From positions 1 to 64,000 of the forward strand of contig JAZNGM010000002.1 of NCBI GenBank assembly GCA_045576455.1: a stretch of 64,000 nt of DNA. The letters run 5' to 3'. Numbering within the stretch: the first letter of the stretch is position 1; every line of letters begins with the position of its first letter. Source of the DNA: RGIG4034 sp045576455 (GTDB lineage: Bacteria > Bacillota > Clostridia > Lachnospirales > Lachnospiraceae). Below are positions 1-8,302 of this stretch, in pieces. The notes beneath the pieces are model-generated. The model searched no databases. It had not been told where the DNA came from and saw only the letters and a list, made by a program, of their open reading frames with translations. A program made the position numbers and the translations under genes.

Positions 1-1
1 G

Positions 2-661
2 TGCTTCTGCTTCCTCGCAGGTCACGAATCCTTCGCAGCTGCTGAAGGCGCAATCGGTATCGCAAGAACCGCGAACAAGGTCCGCCGTGAACCGCTTCGC
101 GTTATCCTCTGCGGTCTCGGTAAGGACGCTGCTTTCATCATCTCCAGAATCAACGGCTTCACCTATGTCTGCACCGATTATGACTTCTACACCGACGAGC
201 TTTCCGTCGTTTACGAAAAGGCATACTCCGACGGCGACAAGGCAAAGGTTAAGTGCTACGGTGCAAACGACGTTCTCGAAGGCGTTGCGATCCTCCGTCA
301 CGAAGGTGTTGACGTTTCTATTACAGGTAACTCAACAAACCCAACAAGATTCCAGCATCCTGTTGCAGGAACATATAAGAAAGAATGTATTGAACAGGGT
401 AAGAAATACTTCTCAGTTGCATCAGGTGGCGGTACAGGTCGTACACTTCACCCGGATAACATGGCTGCAGGTCCTGCTTCATACGGTATGACAGATACTA
501 TGGGACGTATGCATTCAGATGCACAGTTCGCCGGTTCTTCATCAGTTCCTGCTCACGTAGAAATGATGGGTCTTATCGGTGCAGGTAACAACCCAATGGT
601 TGGTATGACTGTTGCAGTTGCAGTTTCTATCCAGGAAGCAGCAGATAACGGTAAGTTCTAA
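2..661 (+). CDS. GGGtGRT-family protein, 5' end cut off by the window
   Basis: The reading frame is open from base 2 to the TAA at 659-661, about 219 residues. It contains the family's namesake motif SGGGTGRTLHPDNMAAG, followed by a glycine- and methionine-rich C-terminal part (GRMHSDAQF, MMGLIGAGNNPMVGM). I recognise this as the GGGtGRT family of Clostridia, a conserved protein of unsettled function. The start codon lies outside the window. Codon use is odd: the first 310 bases use C- and G-ending codons (roughly 55% GC by hand count), while the rest uses the A/T-ending codons of the neighbouring genes. The protein frame runs through the change without interruption. The gene ends before a strong terminator at 691-728. 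Family assignment is confident, function is not. Confidence 0.8.
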   Translation, partial: CFCFLAGHESFAAAEGAIGIARTANKVRREPLRVILCGLGKDAAFIISRINGFTYVCTDYDFYTDELSVVYEKAYSDGDKAKVKCYGANDVLEGVAILRHEGVDVSITGNSTNPTRFQHPVAGTYKKECIEQGKKYFSVASGGGTGRTLHPDNMAAGPASYGMTDTMGRMHSDAQFAGSSSVPAHVEMMGLIGAGNNPMVGMTVAVAVSIQEAADNGKF

Positions 662-690
662 TCCATGAATTTATAAATATTATGAAATTA

Positions 691-735
691 AAGACACGTT
701 ATTGAATTTGTTTCACATAACGTGTCTTGTTTTTT
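691..735 (+). terminator. Rho-independent terminator after the GGGtGRT gene
   Basis: A perfect 12-bp inverted repeat (691-702 with 717-728, AAGACACGTTAT and its complement) is followed by a T-rich run at 729-735. It separates the GGGtGRT gene from the next gene. Confidence 0.85.
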
Positions 736-763
736 AGAATGAATTTTAAGGAGATTAAATAGC

Positions 764-1534
764 ATGGACAGAAGAACCGGTGCACAGCTTTATACTGTCA
801 GGGATTTTACAAAAACAATTGAAGATTTTGATGAAACATGTCGTAAAATTAATGAAATAGGTTACAAAATTGTACAGATTTCAGGAACTCCTTTAAAAGC
901 GGATGAAATGAAAAGTGTACTTGACAAATATAATTTAGAAGTAGTAACTACCCATAGAGGTTTTGAAGGATTCCGTGAAAACTTAGACGAAATTATTGAC
1001 TACAACAAAACCTTAGGCTGTAAACTATGCGGTATCGGTTCAATGCCTTGGGGAATAAGAGGAAACAGACATGAAATTGATAAATTTATAAAAGAAGCTG
1101 ACAAGGTATCTAAAGATCTCTTAAAAGAAGGTATGTTATTCGGTTATCATCATCACGCGTTTGAATTTGCGAAACTTGATGGCAGAAGAGTAATGGATGA
1201 ATTAATTAACGAAACAGATCCGGAAGCTTTTAATTTTATTGTTGATACATACTGGTTGCAGGTCGGCGGTGTGAATCCTGCTGACTTTATACAAAAACTA
1301 GGTAAACGTGCCATGGCAATCCATTTTAAAGATTTAAGCATTAATCCCGAAAAAGATTTTGCACAGGAAATGGCAGAAGTAGGGGAAGGTAATTTGGATT
1401 GGAAATCAATTATACAGGCATGTGATAAAGCCGATTCAAAATGGGCGCTCGTTGAACAGGATTTTTGTAACCGTGATCCTTTTGAAGCTTTAAAAATAAG
1501 TTATGATAATTTAACTAAAATGGGATTTTATTAA
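764..1534 (+). CDS. Sugar phosphate isomerase/epimerase (xylose isomerase-like TIM barrel)
   Basis: A 256-residue single-domain protein of the xylose isomerase-like/AP endonuclease 2 TIM-barrel superfamily. Visible family features are the N-terminal GAQLYTVRD strand, the FGYHHHAFEF segment with metal-ligand type histidines, DTYWLQVGG, the AIHFKDL segment and the late GEGNLDW and WALVEQD motifs. These proteins typically isomerise, epimerise or dehydrate sugars and inositol derivatives with a divalent metal; the substrate cannot be read from sequence. The start is set by AAGGAG at 748-753. The gene stands alone between two terminators, so no pathway context helps. Confidence 0.8.
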   Translation: MDRRTGAQLYTVRDFTKTIEDFDETCRKINEIGYKIVQISGTPLKADEMKSVLDKYNLEVVTTHRGFEGFRENLDEIIDYNKTLGCKLCGIGSMPWGIRGNRHEIDKFIKEADKVSKDLLKEGMLFGYHHHAFEFAKLDGRRVMDELINETDPEAFNFIVDTYWLQVGGVNPADFIQKLGKRAMAIHFKDLSINPEKDFAQEMAEVGEGNLDWKSIIQACDKADSKWALVEQDFCNRDPFEALKISYDNLTKMGFY

Positions 1535-1568
1535 AAAAAATAAGCTGTTTAAATACAGCTTATTTTTT
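1535..1568. terminator. Bidirectional terminator between convergent genes
   Basis: An AT-flanked inverted repeat (1535-1548 with 1555-1568, core AAGCTGT/ACAGCTT) has A runs on the left and T runs on the right, so it gives a U-tract to transcripts from both sides. It lies exactly between the isomerase-like gene and the convergent lipoprotein gene. Confidence 0.8.
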
Positions 1569-2059
1569 TAATCATTATATTGCTCTTCAAGTTCATCTAA
1601 CGTATGTACAACTTCGCTGACATCATAACCATTTAGCATATAACCGATATAATGAACATTCTCAAAGGCTTCATCATAAAATCTTATGGCAACTTCATAG
1701 AAGTTTGCATTGTATGTTTCTTCCAGTGCTTTATGAAAATAGGAATTTGATTTTTCCATAAAGAAACACGCAGCATTTACTAAATCATCATAGTATATAT
1801 ATTCAACCGGTTCTTCATATGATTTTAAATTCTTAAAAGTAATTAGCAACTCATCAAGATAATCAAGCAGATTTTGTTCATAGCCTTCCACATCCGTATC
1901 AATAGAGTTTATGTATAAATCCATATCATTGAGTTTCCTGGTAAAATTATTCATTTGATTTTCAAAATCACTTTTTTTAACAGGGTCCTTTTTACCACAT
2001 GCAGTGATTAAAGATAAGGAAAGAACGATTACAAAAAACAATGCTATTTTTTTCTTCAT
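1568..2059 (-). CDS. Putative lipoprotein of unknown function
   Basis: A 163-residue protein starting at the ATG at 2057-2059, chosen because an AAAGGAG ribosome binding site lies 8 bases upstream; a longer in-frame start at 2080 lacks one. The N-terminus is a lipoprotein signal: KKK, a hydrophobic stretch, then a lipobox LITAC with the cysteine near residue 21. The mature part is hydrophilic, rich in Asp, Glu, Asn and Tyr, predicted mostly helical, with no motif I recognise. It would be anchored to the outer face of the membrane. It is transcribed alone, opposite to its neighbours. Function unknown. Confidence 0.7.
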   Translation of the reverse strand: MKKKIALFFVIVLSLSLITACGKKDPVKKSDFENQMNNFTRKLNDMDLYINSIDTDVEGYEQNLLDYLDELLITFKNLKSYEEPVEYIYYDDLVNAACFFMEKSNSYFHKALEETYNANFYEVAIRFYDEAFENVHYIGYMLNGYDVSEVVHTLDELEEQYND

Positions 2060-2140
2060 AATGACTCCTTTCGTACTCAATTAATCTAACATAATCGTTC
2101 TAAAATATCAACAAACATAATAATATATTACAGAAATAAA

Positions 2141-2169
2141 TTGTAAAAAAATTATACTTATGTTAGAAT
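2141..2169 (+). promoter_or_regulatory. Predicted sigma-A promoter of the zinc-ribbon membrane protein
   Basis: TTGTAA (2141-2146), a 17-base spacer and TAGAAT (2164-2169), 35 bases upstream of the start codon at 2205. Confidence 0.5.
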
Positions 2170-2204
2170 AAGTTAAAATTTATTTTATTGAGGAGGATTT
2201 AATA

Positions 2205-2924
2205 ATGTTTTGTAACAATTGTGGCAATCAGGTTCCAGATGGTACAGCAGTATGTCCAAACTGTGGCAACAATTTAGCAGCAGCTGCAATGGGCAATCAA
2301 TACCAGGCACCTAAAAAGCAGTTTGATGCAGGCAAGATGTTAGCTTTCTTTAACAAGGAAGAAAAGAAGATTAATTGGATTGGAATGCTTCTCGCAGCAT
2401 TAACATTCATTTGTACTTTACTTCCTATGGTAAAAATCGGAAAAGTAAGAAATATGTTTTCACTTAATGCAAATGCAGTAGCATTTGATTTCTATTTCCC
2501 TATTATCTTTTTACCATTATTTATTTTAATTTTTATTTCATACTTTAAAAAGAAAGACAATATGGCAACAATTTATGCATCTGTAAATGCATTGTTCAGT
2601 ATTATTTTCTTTATTGTACTTCTTGCAAATGCTAAAACAAAAGCAATGGGATATACTTATGTTAACTACAAGGTATACTTCGGTGCAATTATGTATTTCA
2701 TTTTTGTCATTCTTTACACCGTATTTGCATGGTTATGGCCAATAATCCAGAAGTCTATGGCTAGCAGTCAGGCACAGAAAGCAATGTATATGCAGCAGCA
2801 ACAGCAGTTCTACGCTCAGCAACAGCAGATGATGCAGCAGCAGATGCAGGCTCAGCAGATGCAGGCTCAGCCGGTGCAGCAACCGGTTCAGCAGATGCAA
2901 CAGCCACAGCAGCCAATGCAATAA
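2205..2924 (+). CDS. Zinc-ribbon membrane protein with Gln/Met-rich tail
   Basis: A 239-residue protein. Residues 1-24 form a CxxC-x10-CxxC zinc ribbon (Cys3, Cys6, Cys17, Cys20). About four hydrophobic helices follow (around residues 58-76, 93-113, 119-142 and 155-180). The tail from about residue 188 is a low-complexity run of Gln, Met, Ala and Pro (QQQMQAQ-type repeats). The start follows GAGGAGG. The ribbon and tail probably face the cytoplasm. Zinc-ribbon proteins of this layout are common in Firmicutes but their role is unknown. The next gene is another small polytopic protein, separated by terminators, so the two are probably not one transcript. Confidence 0.7.
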   Translation: MFCNNCGNQVPDGTAVCPNCGNNLAAAAMGNQYQAPKKQFDAGKMLAFFNKEEKKINWIGMLLAALTFICTLLPMVKIGKVRNMFSLNANAVAFDFYFPIIFLPLFILIFISYFKKKDNMATIYASVNALFSIIFFIVLLANAKTKAMGYTYVNYKVYFGAIMYFIFVILYTVFAWLWPIIQKSMASSQAQKAMYMQQQQQFYAQQQQMMQQQMQAQQMQAQPVQQPVQQMQQPQQPMQ

Positions 2925-2951
2925 TTTATACATACTAATATAACTAATATA

Positions 2952-2983
2952 GTGAGTCCGTAGAAATACGGATTCACTTTTTT
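2952..2983 (+). terminator. Rho-independent terminator
   Basis: An 11-bp stem with one G-T pair (2952-2962 with 2967-2977) and a GAAA tetraloop is followed by a T run (2978-2983). It ends the zinc-ribbon gene. Confidence 0.85.
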
Positions 2984-3013
2984 ACTTAATAAGAAAATGT
3001 ACGAAAAGTAGTG

Positions 3014-3042
3014 AAGTGCAAGCCGCAGAGTTTGCGCTTTTT
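3014..3042 (+). terminator. Second, weaker terminator-like hairpin
   Basis: AAGTGCAA (3014-3021) pairs with TTGCGCTT (3032-3039) through one G-T pair, followed by T residues. It could back up the stronger hairpin about 40 bases upstream. Confidence 0.5.
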
Positions 3043-3150
3043 GTTCTTCAAAAAATACATACTTTATGTCAAAATATGTTGAAAAAACAAATAAAATATG
3101 ATAAAAAATATATGTAAACGCATTAAATATGCACACCAAGGAGGATTATT

Positions 3151-3552
3151 ATGACAGACAATAATTTTCAGAATCAGTTCAACACCGTTGACTCAACATC
3201 ACAGTTTACACAGCAGGATATTAATGATAACAAAGTAATGGCTATTCTTGCTTATATCGGTATTTTAGTTTTAATTCCGATTCTTGCAGCTCCTCAGTCA
3301 AAATATGCCCGTTATCATGCTAATCAGGGATTAGTTCTTTTCATTATTGAACTTATCTACGGCGTTATTACAGCTGTGATTACATCAATCTTTACAATGA
3401 TGCACCTTTTTACAATTGCACTTATTGTTGGATCACTTTTAGGTTTAGTTTCTATCGTGTTCCTTGTATTTATGATTTTAGGTATTGTGAATGTAGTAAA
3501 CGGTACAGCAAAAACACTTCCGATTATCGGAAATGTTAAGATTCTTAAATAA
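3151..3552 (+). CDS. DUF4870/Tic20-like small membrane protein
   Basis: A 133-residue protein with a polar N-terminal tail of about 27 residues (rich in Asn, Gln, Asp) and about three hydrophobic segments (roughly 28-47, 61-82 and 88-115). The sequence KVMAILAYIGIL, the short polar loop with KYARYHANQGLVLF, and the terminal NGTAKTLPIIG are typical of the DUF4870 family. Function is unknown; members are small integral membrane proteins. The start follows AAGGAGG, and a possible promoter (TTGAAA at 3079-3084, TAAAAA at 3102-3107) lies upstream. It is followed by its own terminator, so it is probably monocistronic. Confidence 0.7.
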   Translation: MTDNNFQNQFNTVDSTSQFTQQDINDNKVMAILAYIGILVLIPILAAPQSKYARYHANQGLVLFIIELIYGVITAVITSIFTMMHLFTIALIVGSLLGLVSIVFLVFMILGIVNVVNGTAKTLPIIGNVKILK

Positions 3553-3576
3553 TAGTTATTACATAGCTCACGTTGA

Positions 3577-3611
3577 CACAGGTACGGCAAATTGCCATAC
3601 CTGTGTTTTTA
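3577..3611 (+). terminator. Rho-independent terminator
   Basis: CACAGGTA (3577-3584) pairs with TACCTGTG (3598-3605), the loop can extend the stem with GGCAA/TTGCC, and a T run follows at 3606-3611. Confidence 0.85.
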
Positions 3612-3689
3612 TGTAATAATTTATTTACGAATTATGTTAATTCATGTTATTATAGAGGTTGTATATATTTTTATTGTAAGAGGTAATTT

Positions 3690-6098
3690 ATGAACAATCA
3701 CAAAATTGTTTTTTTAGATGGTGCAACAGGCTCAAATCTTATGAAAAAAGGAATGCCTTCAGGCGTTTGTCCGGAACAGTGGATAATCGAACACGAAGAA
3801 ATTATGAAGGAACTTCAGCTTGAATACATTAAAGCGGGTTCTGATATTTTGTATGCACCTACTTTTACGGCAAATAGAATAAAATTATCAGAATATAATC
3901 TTCAGGATAATATAATTGACATTAATCGTAACCTTGTAAGAATTACTAAAGAAGCGATATCTTCTGCAAATATGGTCGACCGCGTTAAAGTTGCGGGTAA
4001 TTTATCCATGACGGGAGTGCAGTTAGAACCGATAGGTAACTATCCTTTTGATGAATTAATTAATGTATATAAAGAACAGATTGAAATTCTTGTTAAAGCA
4101 GGGGTCGATTTAATAGTTGTCGAAACAATGCTAAGCCTTCAGGAAACACGTGCTGCAGTTATAGCATGTAAAGAGACGTGTGATTTACCTATTATGGCAA
4201 CACTTACCTTTGAAAAGGATGGGCGTACCCTTTATGGAACCGATGCAAGAACAGCAGCCATTGTACTTAGCAGTCTTGGTGTATCTGCCATAGGGGCAAA
4301 CTGCTCTGCAGGACCTTCCATGCTTGCCAATATTATCAGGGAAATGCATGAAGTAACGTATATTCCGATTATTGCAAAGCCTAATGCCGGATTACCCAAA
4401 CGCAATGATGACGGCACAACCGGTTATGATATGGACGTAGATACTTTTGTCACAGAAATGAAGCTGTGTATTAATGCAGGTGCAAGTATAATCGGCGGTT
4501 GTTGCGGAACTACACCGGAATATATAAAAGGATTACATGATGCATACGGTAATATACCTTTATCAAACGGAAAAGATACTACACAAAATCCATTACGATA
4601 TTTAACCTCTGAGCGTTATACTTTTGCATTTTCTTTGGACGACCCATTTTTTATTATTGGTGAGCGAATTAATCCTACAGGTAAGAAAACGCTTCAGGCA
4701 GAGCTTCGTGAAGGAAAACTTGATACTGTCCTTACTTTTGTAAGAGAGCAGGAAGAGCAGGGCGCTAAAATTCTGGATGTTAATGTAGGAATGAATGGCA
4801 TTGACGAAAAAGAAACGATGTTAAAGGTTATGAAAGCCATCCTTACGGAAACTAACCTTCCGCTTTCCATTGATTCCAGCAATTGCGATGCACTGGAAGC
4901 AGCACTTAGAAATTATCCCGGAAGGGCATTAGTAAATTCTGTATCAATGGAAACAGAAAAAATCGAAAGACTCCTTCCGATAGTAAAAAAATACGGTGCT
5001 ATGTTTATTCTTCTTCCATTATCTAATGAAGGACTTCCTAAAGATATGGAAGAGAAAATTGCTATTATTGAAGAAATATTAAAAAGGGCCTATGCACTTG
5101 GATTTAAGAAAGAAGATATTATAGTAGACGGACTTGTAACCACGGTAGCTGCCAATAAGAATGCAGCGTTGGAAACCCTTGAAACCATTGCTTATTGTAA
5201 AAAGAATGCATTGGCTACAACCTGTGGATTATCAAACATTTCATTTGGTCTGCCTTCAAGAAGTACCATAAATGCAGCTTTTCTTAATCTGGCAATTGAA
5301 AAGGGATTAACAATGGCAATAGCAAATCCCAGCCAGACCTTAATAACAAGCGGAGCTGCTGCCGTTGATTTATTGCTTAACAAAGAGGGCAGTGATATAT
5401 TATATATTGAAAAAATGAGTCTTCTCGGAGAAGAAGCGGCAAACACTTTAAAGGTCAATGAAGAGACAAACTGTGTGGATGCTTTAAAAAATGCCATATT
5501 AAAAGGCAACAAAGCAAAAGCATATGAACTGGCAAAGGAAGCACATCTACAGAAAAATTCACCTGAAGAGCTTCTTAACAATGTACTCCTTCCGGCAATT
5601 GATGAAGTTGGTAAATTATTTGAAAAGGGAAAATACTTCCTTCCGCAGCTTATTGCCAGTGCGGAAGCCATGAAGTTAGCCATTGAATATCTTGAGCCAT
5701 TTATGGCACAGTCAGAAAATACTGACAAAAAACCAACCATCATTGCAGCAACGGTAGAAGGTGATATACATGACATTGGCAAAAATTTAGTCGTCCTTAT
5801 GCTAAAAAATCATGGTTTCCGAGTCATCGACCTTGGAAAAGATGTAAAAAAAGAACTCATTATAGAAGCAGCTTTACAGAACAAAGCAGAAATTATTGCT
5901 TTATCCGCATTAATGACAACTACCATGATGAAGATGAAAGAATTGATTAAGTATAAGAATCAACTTGCCGGTGATATAAAAGTCATGATAGGCGGTGCCG
6001 TAATTTCAGAAGATTTCTGCAACGAGATTGGTGCAGACGGATATGCAAAAGATGCACAGGAAGCTGTAGCATTAGCAAAAAAACTTACGAATTCTTAA
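3690..6098 (+). CDS. metH: Cobalamin-dependent methionine synthase, short form without activation domain
   Basis: An 802-residue multidomain protein. Residues 1-290 are the homocysteine methyltransferase barrel (DGATGSNL near residue 11; zinc cysteines Cys205, Cys271 and Cys272 in GANCS and GGCCGTT). Residues about 310-580 are the pterin-binding barrel that takes the methyl group from methyltetrahydrofolate (IGERINPTGKK, DVNVG, SIDSS). Residues about 590-800 are the B12 cap and B12-binding domain with the D692-x-H694-x-x-G motif. The C-terminal S-adenosylmethionine activation domain of the roughly 1200-residue enterobacterial MetH is absent, as in many Clostridia. It makes methionine from homocysteine in the cytosol. 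The next gene, ilvB, begins 12 bases downstream, suggesting co-transcription. Confidence 0.9.
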   Translation: MNNHKIVFLDGATGSNLMKKGMPSGVCPEQWIIEHEEIMKELQLEYIKAGSDILYAPTFTANRIKLSEYNLQDNIIDINRNLVRITKEAISSANMVDRVKVAGNLSMTGVQLEPIGNYPFDELINVYKEQIEILVKAGVDLIVVETMLSLQETRAAVIACKETCDLPIMATLTFEKDGRTLYGTDARTAAIVLSSLGVSAIGANCSAGPSMLANIIREMHEVTYIPIIAKPNAGLPKRNDDGTTGYDMDVDTFVTEMKLCINAGASIIGGCCGTTPEYIKGLHDAYGNIPLSNGKDTTQNPLRYLTSERYTFAFSLDDPFFIIGERINPTGKKTLQAELREGKLDTVLTFVREQEEQGAKILDVNVGMNGIDEKETMLKVMKAILTETNLPLSIDSSNCDALEAALRNYPGRALVNSVSMETEKIERLLPIVKKYGAMFILLPLSNEGLPKDMEEKIAIIEEILKRAYALGFKKEDIIVDGLVTTVAANKNAALETLETIAYCKKNALATTCGLSNISFGLPSRSTINAAFLNLAIEKGLTMAIANPSQTLITSGAAAVDLLLNKEGSDILYIEKMSLLGEEAANTLKVNEETNCVDALKNAILKGNKAKAYELAKEAHLQKNSPEELLNNVLLPAIDEVGKLFEKGKYFLPQLIASAEAMKLAIEYLEPFMAQSENTDKKPTIIAATVEGDIHDIGKNLVVLMLKNHGFRVIDLGKDVKKELIIEAALQNKAEIIALSALMTTTMMKMKELIKYKNQLAGDIKVMIGGAVISEDFCNEIGADGYAKDAQEAVALAKKLTNS

Positions 6099-6110
6099 GG
6101 AGATTTTAAT

Positions 6111-7727
6111 ATGATAGGAGCAGATGCAATCGTAAAATGTCTTGAAAAGGAAGGGGTTACTACAGTTTTTGGTTACCCGGGCGTAGCAATATGTCCTTTT
6201 TACAACAGTATCTTAGATTCAGATATACAAACCGTATTAATCAGAACAGAGCAGAATGCAGCACATGCTGCAAGCGGTCTTGCCCGCAATACAGGAAAGG
6301 TTGGTGTATGTGCCGTAACCAGCGGTCCGGGTGCTACAAACCTTATCACAGGTATTGCAACCGCATTTGCTGACAGTATTCCTCTTGTATGTATTACTGG
6401 TCAGGTTACCAGTGAACTTTTAGGAAGCGATGTTTTCCAAGAGGCTGACATTACCGGTGCAACGGAATCATTTGTAAAGTACAGCTATCTTGTACGTGAT
6501 GTTGATGACATTCCGCGTATTTTCAAGGAAGCTTTTCATATTGCCAATACCGGCAGAAAGGGCCCGGTGCTTATCGATATTCCTATTGATATCCAGAATG
6601 CAACCATATCTAAGTTCAAATATCCTGATACGGTTAATTTAAGAACTTATAAACCTACCGTAAAAGGACACGCCGTACAGATTGCTAAGGTTGCAAAAGA
6701 ACTGGAAAAAGCAAAAAGACCTATAATCTGTGCCGGTGGTGGTGTAATATTAAGTGATGCCAAGGATGAACTTAGGAAGTTTGCAGAAAGCCATAACATT
6801 CCTGTAGTCTCTACCATGATGGGTATTGGTGCAATGCCTACCAATCATCCTATGTACTTTGGTATGGTAGGAAATAACGGTAATGCATATGCAAACCGCG
6901 CCATGAATGAATCCGATATGATAATAATGGTAGGTGCCCGTGTCGCTGACCGTGCTATCAGCCAGCCTGACCTTATTACTAAAAATAAAGTTTTGGTACA
7001 TATTGATGTGGATCCGGCTGAAATCGGTAAAAATGCCGGTGCAAGCATACCTATCGTAGGTGATGCTAAATATATTTTTGAAGATTTAGCAAAACAGGAT
7101 ATTTCCTGTGAAGATATTGAATGGTTAAATCTTCTTAATAAATATCGTGACGAAATGCCTCGTAAACGTACCCCGAACCCTGAATATGTAGATCCTGCCG
7201 TATTTATCAGAAAGCTTTCAGAAGCAATGAAAGATGATGCGGTATATGTTGCCGACGTAGGACAGAACCAGATTTGGTCATGTTCATACCATATCGTAAA
7301 AGAAGGTAAATTCTTTACATCCGGTGGAATGGGTACTATGGGATACTCCATACCGGCAGCTATGGGGGCAAAAGTAGGTAATCCCGATAGTCAGGTAGTA
7401 GCGGTTTGTGGAGACGGTTCCTTCCAGATGTCAATGATGGAGCTCGCCACTATGCGCCAGCATGATATAAAAGTTAAAATTATCGTACTCAAAAACAATG
7501 TACTCGGAATGGTAAGAGAGTATCAGCACTTTACATATAAATCCAATTATTCAGTAATTGACTTAACCGGAAGCCCTGATTTATCCAAAATTGCAGAAGC
7601 TTACGGAATGAAATTTATAAGTCTTAAAAATATGGATAATGTAGATGCCGTTATTGAAGATTTACTAAAAGATGATGAATCTGTATTAATGGAATGCTTA
7701 ATTGATCCTAACGACATAGTAAGATAG
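6111..7727 (+). CDS. ilvB: Acetolactate synthase, large catalytic subunit
   Basis: A 538-residue thiamine-diphosphate enzyme. The PYR domain carries catalytic Glu47 (RTEQNAAHAASG), followed by the FAD-type central domain (VVSTMMGIGAMP, MIIMVGARVADR) and the PP domain with the ThDP/Mg motif beginning G434-D435-G436 and ending at an NN pair near residue 463. It condenses two pyruvates to acetolactate, or pyruvate with 2-ketobutyrate, the first common step of valine, leucine and isoleucine synthesis. The start follows AAGGAGA. A small-subunit gene follows after 11 bases, which supports the anabolic enzyme rather than the catabolic AlsS type. Confidence 0.93.
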   Translation: MIGADAIVKCLEKEGVTTVFGYPGVAICPFYNSILDSDIQTVLIRTEQNAAHAASGLARNTGKVGVCAVTSGPGATNLITGIATAFADSIPLVCITGQVTSELLGSDVFQEADITGATESFVKYSYLVRDVDDIPRIFKEAFHIANTGRKGPVLIDIPIDIQNATISKFKYPDTVNLRTYKPTVKGHAVQIAKVAKELEKAKRPIICAGGGVILSDAKDELRKFAESHNIPVVSTMMGIGAMPTNHPMYFGMVGNNGNAYANRAMNESDMIIMVGARVADRAISQPDLITKNKVLVHIDVDPAEIGKNAGASIPIVGDAKYIFEDLAKQDISCEDIEWLNLLNKYRDEMPRKRTPNPEYVDPAVFIRKLSEAMKDDAVYVADVGQNQIWSCSYHIVKEGKFFTSGGMGTMGYSIPAAMGAKVGNPDSQVVAVCGDGSFQMSMMELATMRQHDIKVKIIVLKNNVLGMVREYQHFTYKSNYSVIDLTGSPDLSKIAEAYGMKFISLKNMDNVDAVIEDLLKDDESVLMECLIDPNDIVR

Positions 7728-7738
7728 GGGAGAAACGT

Positions 7739-8227
7739 ATGAAAAAAATATATTCTGTTTTAGTTGAAAACCGTTCCGGCGTACTTTGCAAAGTTGCCGG
7801 CCTGTTCTCAAGAAGAAACTTTAATATCGACAGTCTTGTTGTTGGCGAAACGGATGATAAGCAGGTATCCTGCATGACTATTGTAAGTTCAGGAAACCAA
7901 CGTACTATCGAACAAATTGAAAAGCAGCTTAACAAAAAGATTGATGTAATAAAAGTAAAAACTTTTAATGAAGAACAAAGCATCAGTCGTGAACTAATGT
8001 TAATAAAAGTTAAATATAATAAAAACAACCGTAAGGATGTTCTGGAAATTACACAGGTAATGAAAGCAGACATCGTTGATATGTCAAAAAGCTATATGAT
8101 TATCCAGATTTGTGATGTCCCGGAACGTGTACAGCTTATGATTTCCATGCTACAATCCATAAGCGTAGTAGAAGTTGCCCGTACCGGAACCCTTGCATTA
8201 CAAAAATGTATTGAAACAGAGCGATAA
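7739..8227 (+). CDS. ilvN: Acetolactate synthase small regulatory subunit, first copy
   Basis: A 162-residue protein of the IlvH/IlvN family. Residues 1-75 form the N-terminal ACT domain (YSVLVENRSGVLCKVAGLFSRR, then NIDSL and MTIV), and residues about 80-160 the C-terminal domain ending in EVARTGTLAL. The small subunit activates the large subunit and mediates feedback inhibition by valine or related amino acids. It lies 11 bases after ilvB and has a GGGAG-type site, so it is the operon partner of ilvB. A second, clearly different small subunit follows at 8303. Confidence 0.9.
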   Translation: MKKIYSVLVENRSGVLCKVAGLFSRRNFNIDSLVVGETDDKQVSCMTIVSSGNQRTIEQIEKQLNKKIDVIKVKTFNEEQSISRELMLIKVKYNKNNRKDVLEITQVMKADIVDMSKSYMIIQICDVPERVQLMISMLQSISVVEVARTGTLALQKCIETER

Positions 8228-8242
8228 TACGCATTATCTTAG

Positions 8243-8271
8243 TTGACATTTTTTATCTATATTGATAAAAT
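8243..8271 (+). promoter_or_regulatory. Consensus sigma-A promoter between the two ilvN copies
   Basis: A perfect TTGACA (8243-8248), a 17-base spacer and TAAAAT (8266-8271) lie in the 75-base gap ahead of the second small-subunit gene, whose start is at 8303. This suggests that the second copy can be transcribed independently of ilvB. Confidence 0.75.
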
Positions 8272-8302
8272 AATAGGCAACGCGTAAAGGAGACTTTTAT
8301 TT

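Noticed and set aside
87..491. Ser/Thr-rich open frame overlapping the first gene on the + strand
   Set aside because: It is a shifted reading of the GGGtGRT gene, has no ribosome binding site and a low-complexity product, while the other frame carries the family motif.
2776..2922. Tandem CAG-type repeat as a CRISPR or DNA repeat element
   Set aside because: It is in frame coding low-complexity sequence of a membrane protein, without spacers or repeat units of constant length.
2733..2933. Leu/His-rich antisense frame opposite the Gln/Met-rich tail
   Set aside because: It is the complement of CAG/ATG repeats, which always reads as Leu/His-rich; no start signal.
3612..3689. Possible SAM riboswitch ahead of metH
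   Set aside because: The 78-base gap after the terminator is too short and lacks the S-box conserved elements and a second terminator.
5192..5782. 196-codon open frame antisense to metH
   Set aside because: It lies wholly opposite a well-conserved coding region, its product is Ser/Ala/Leu-rich with no domain, and no ribosome binding site was seen.
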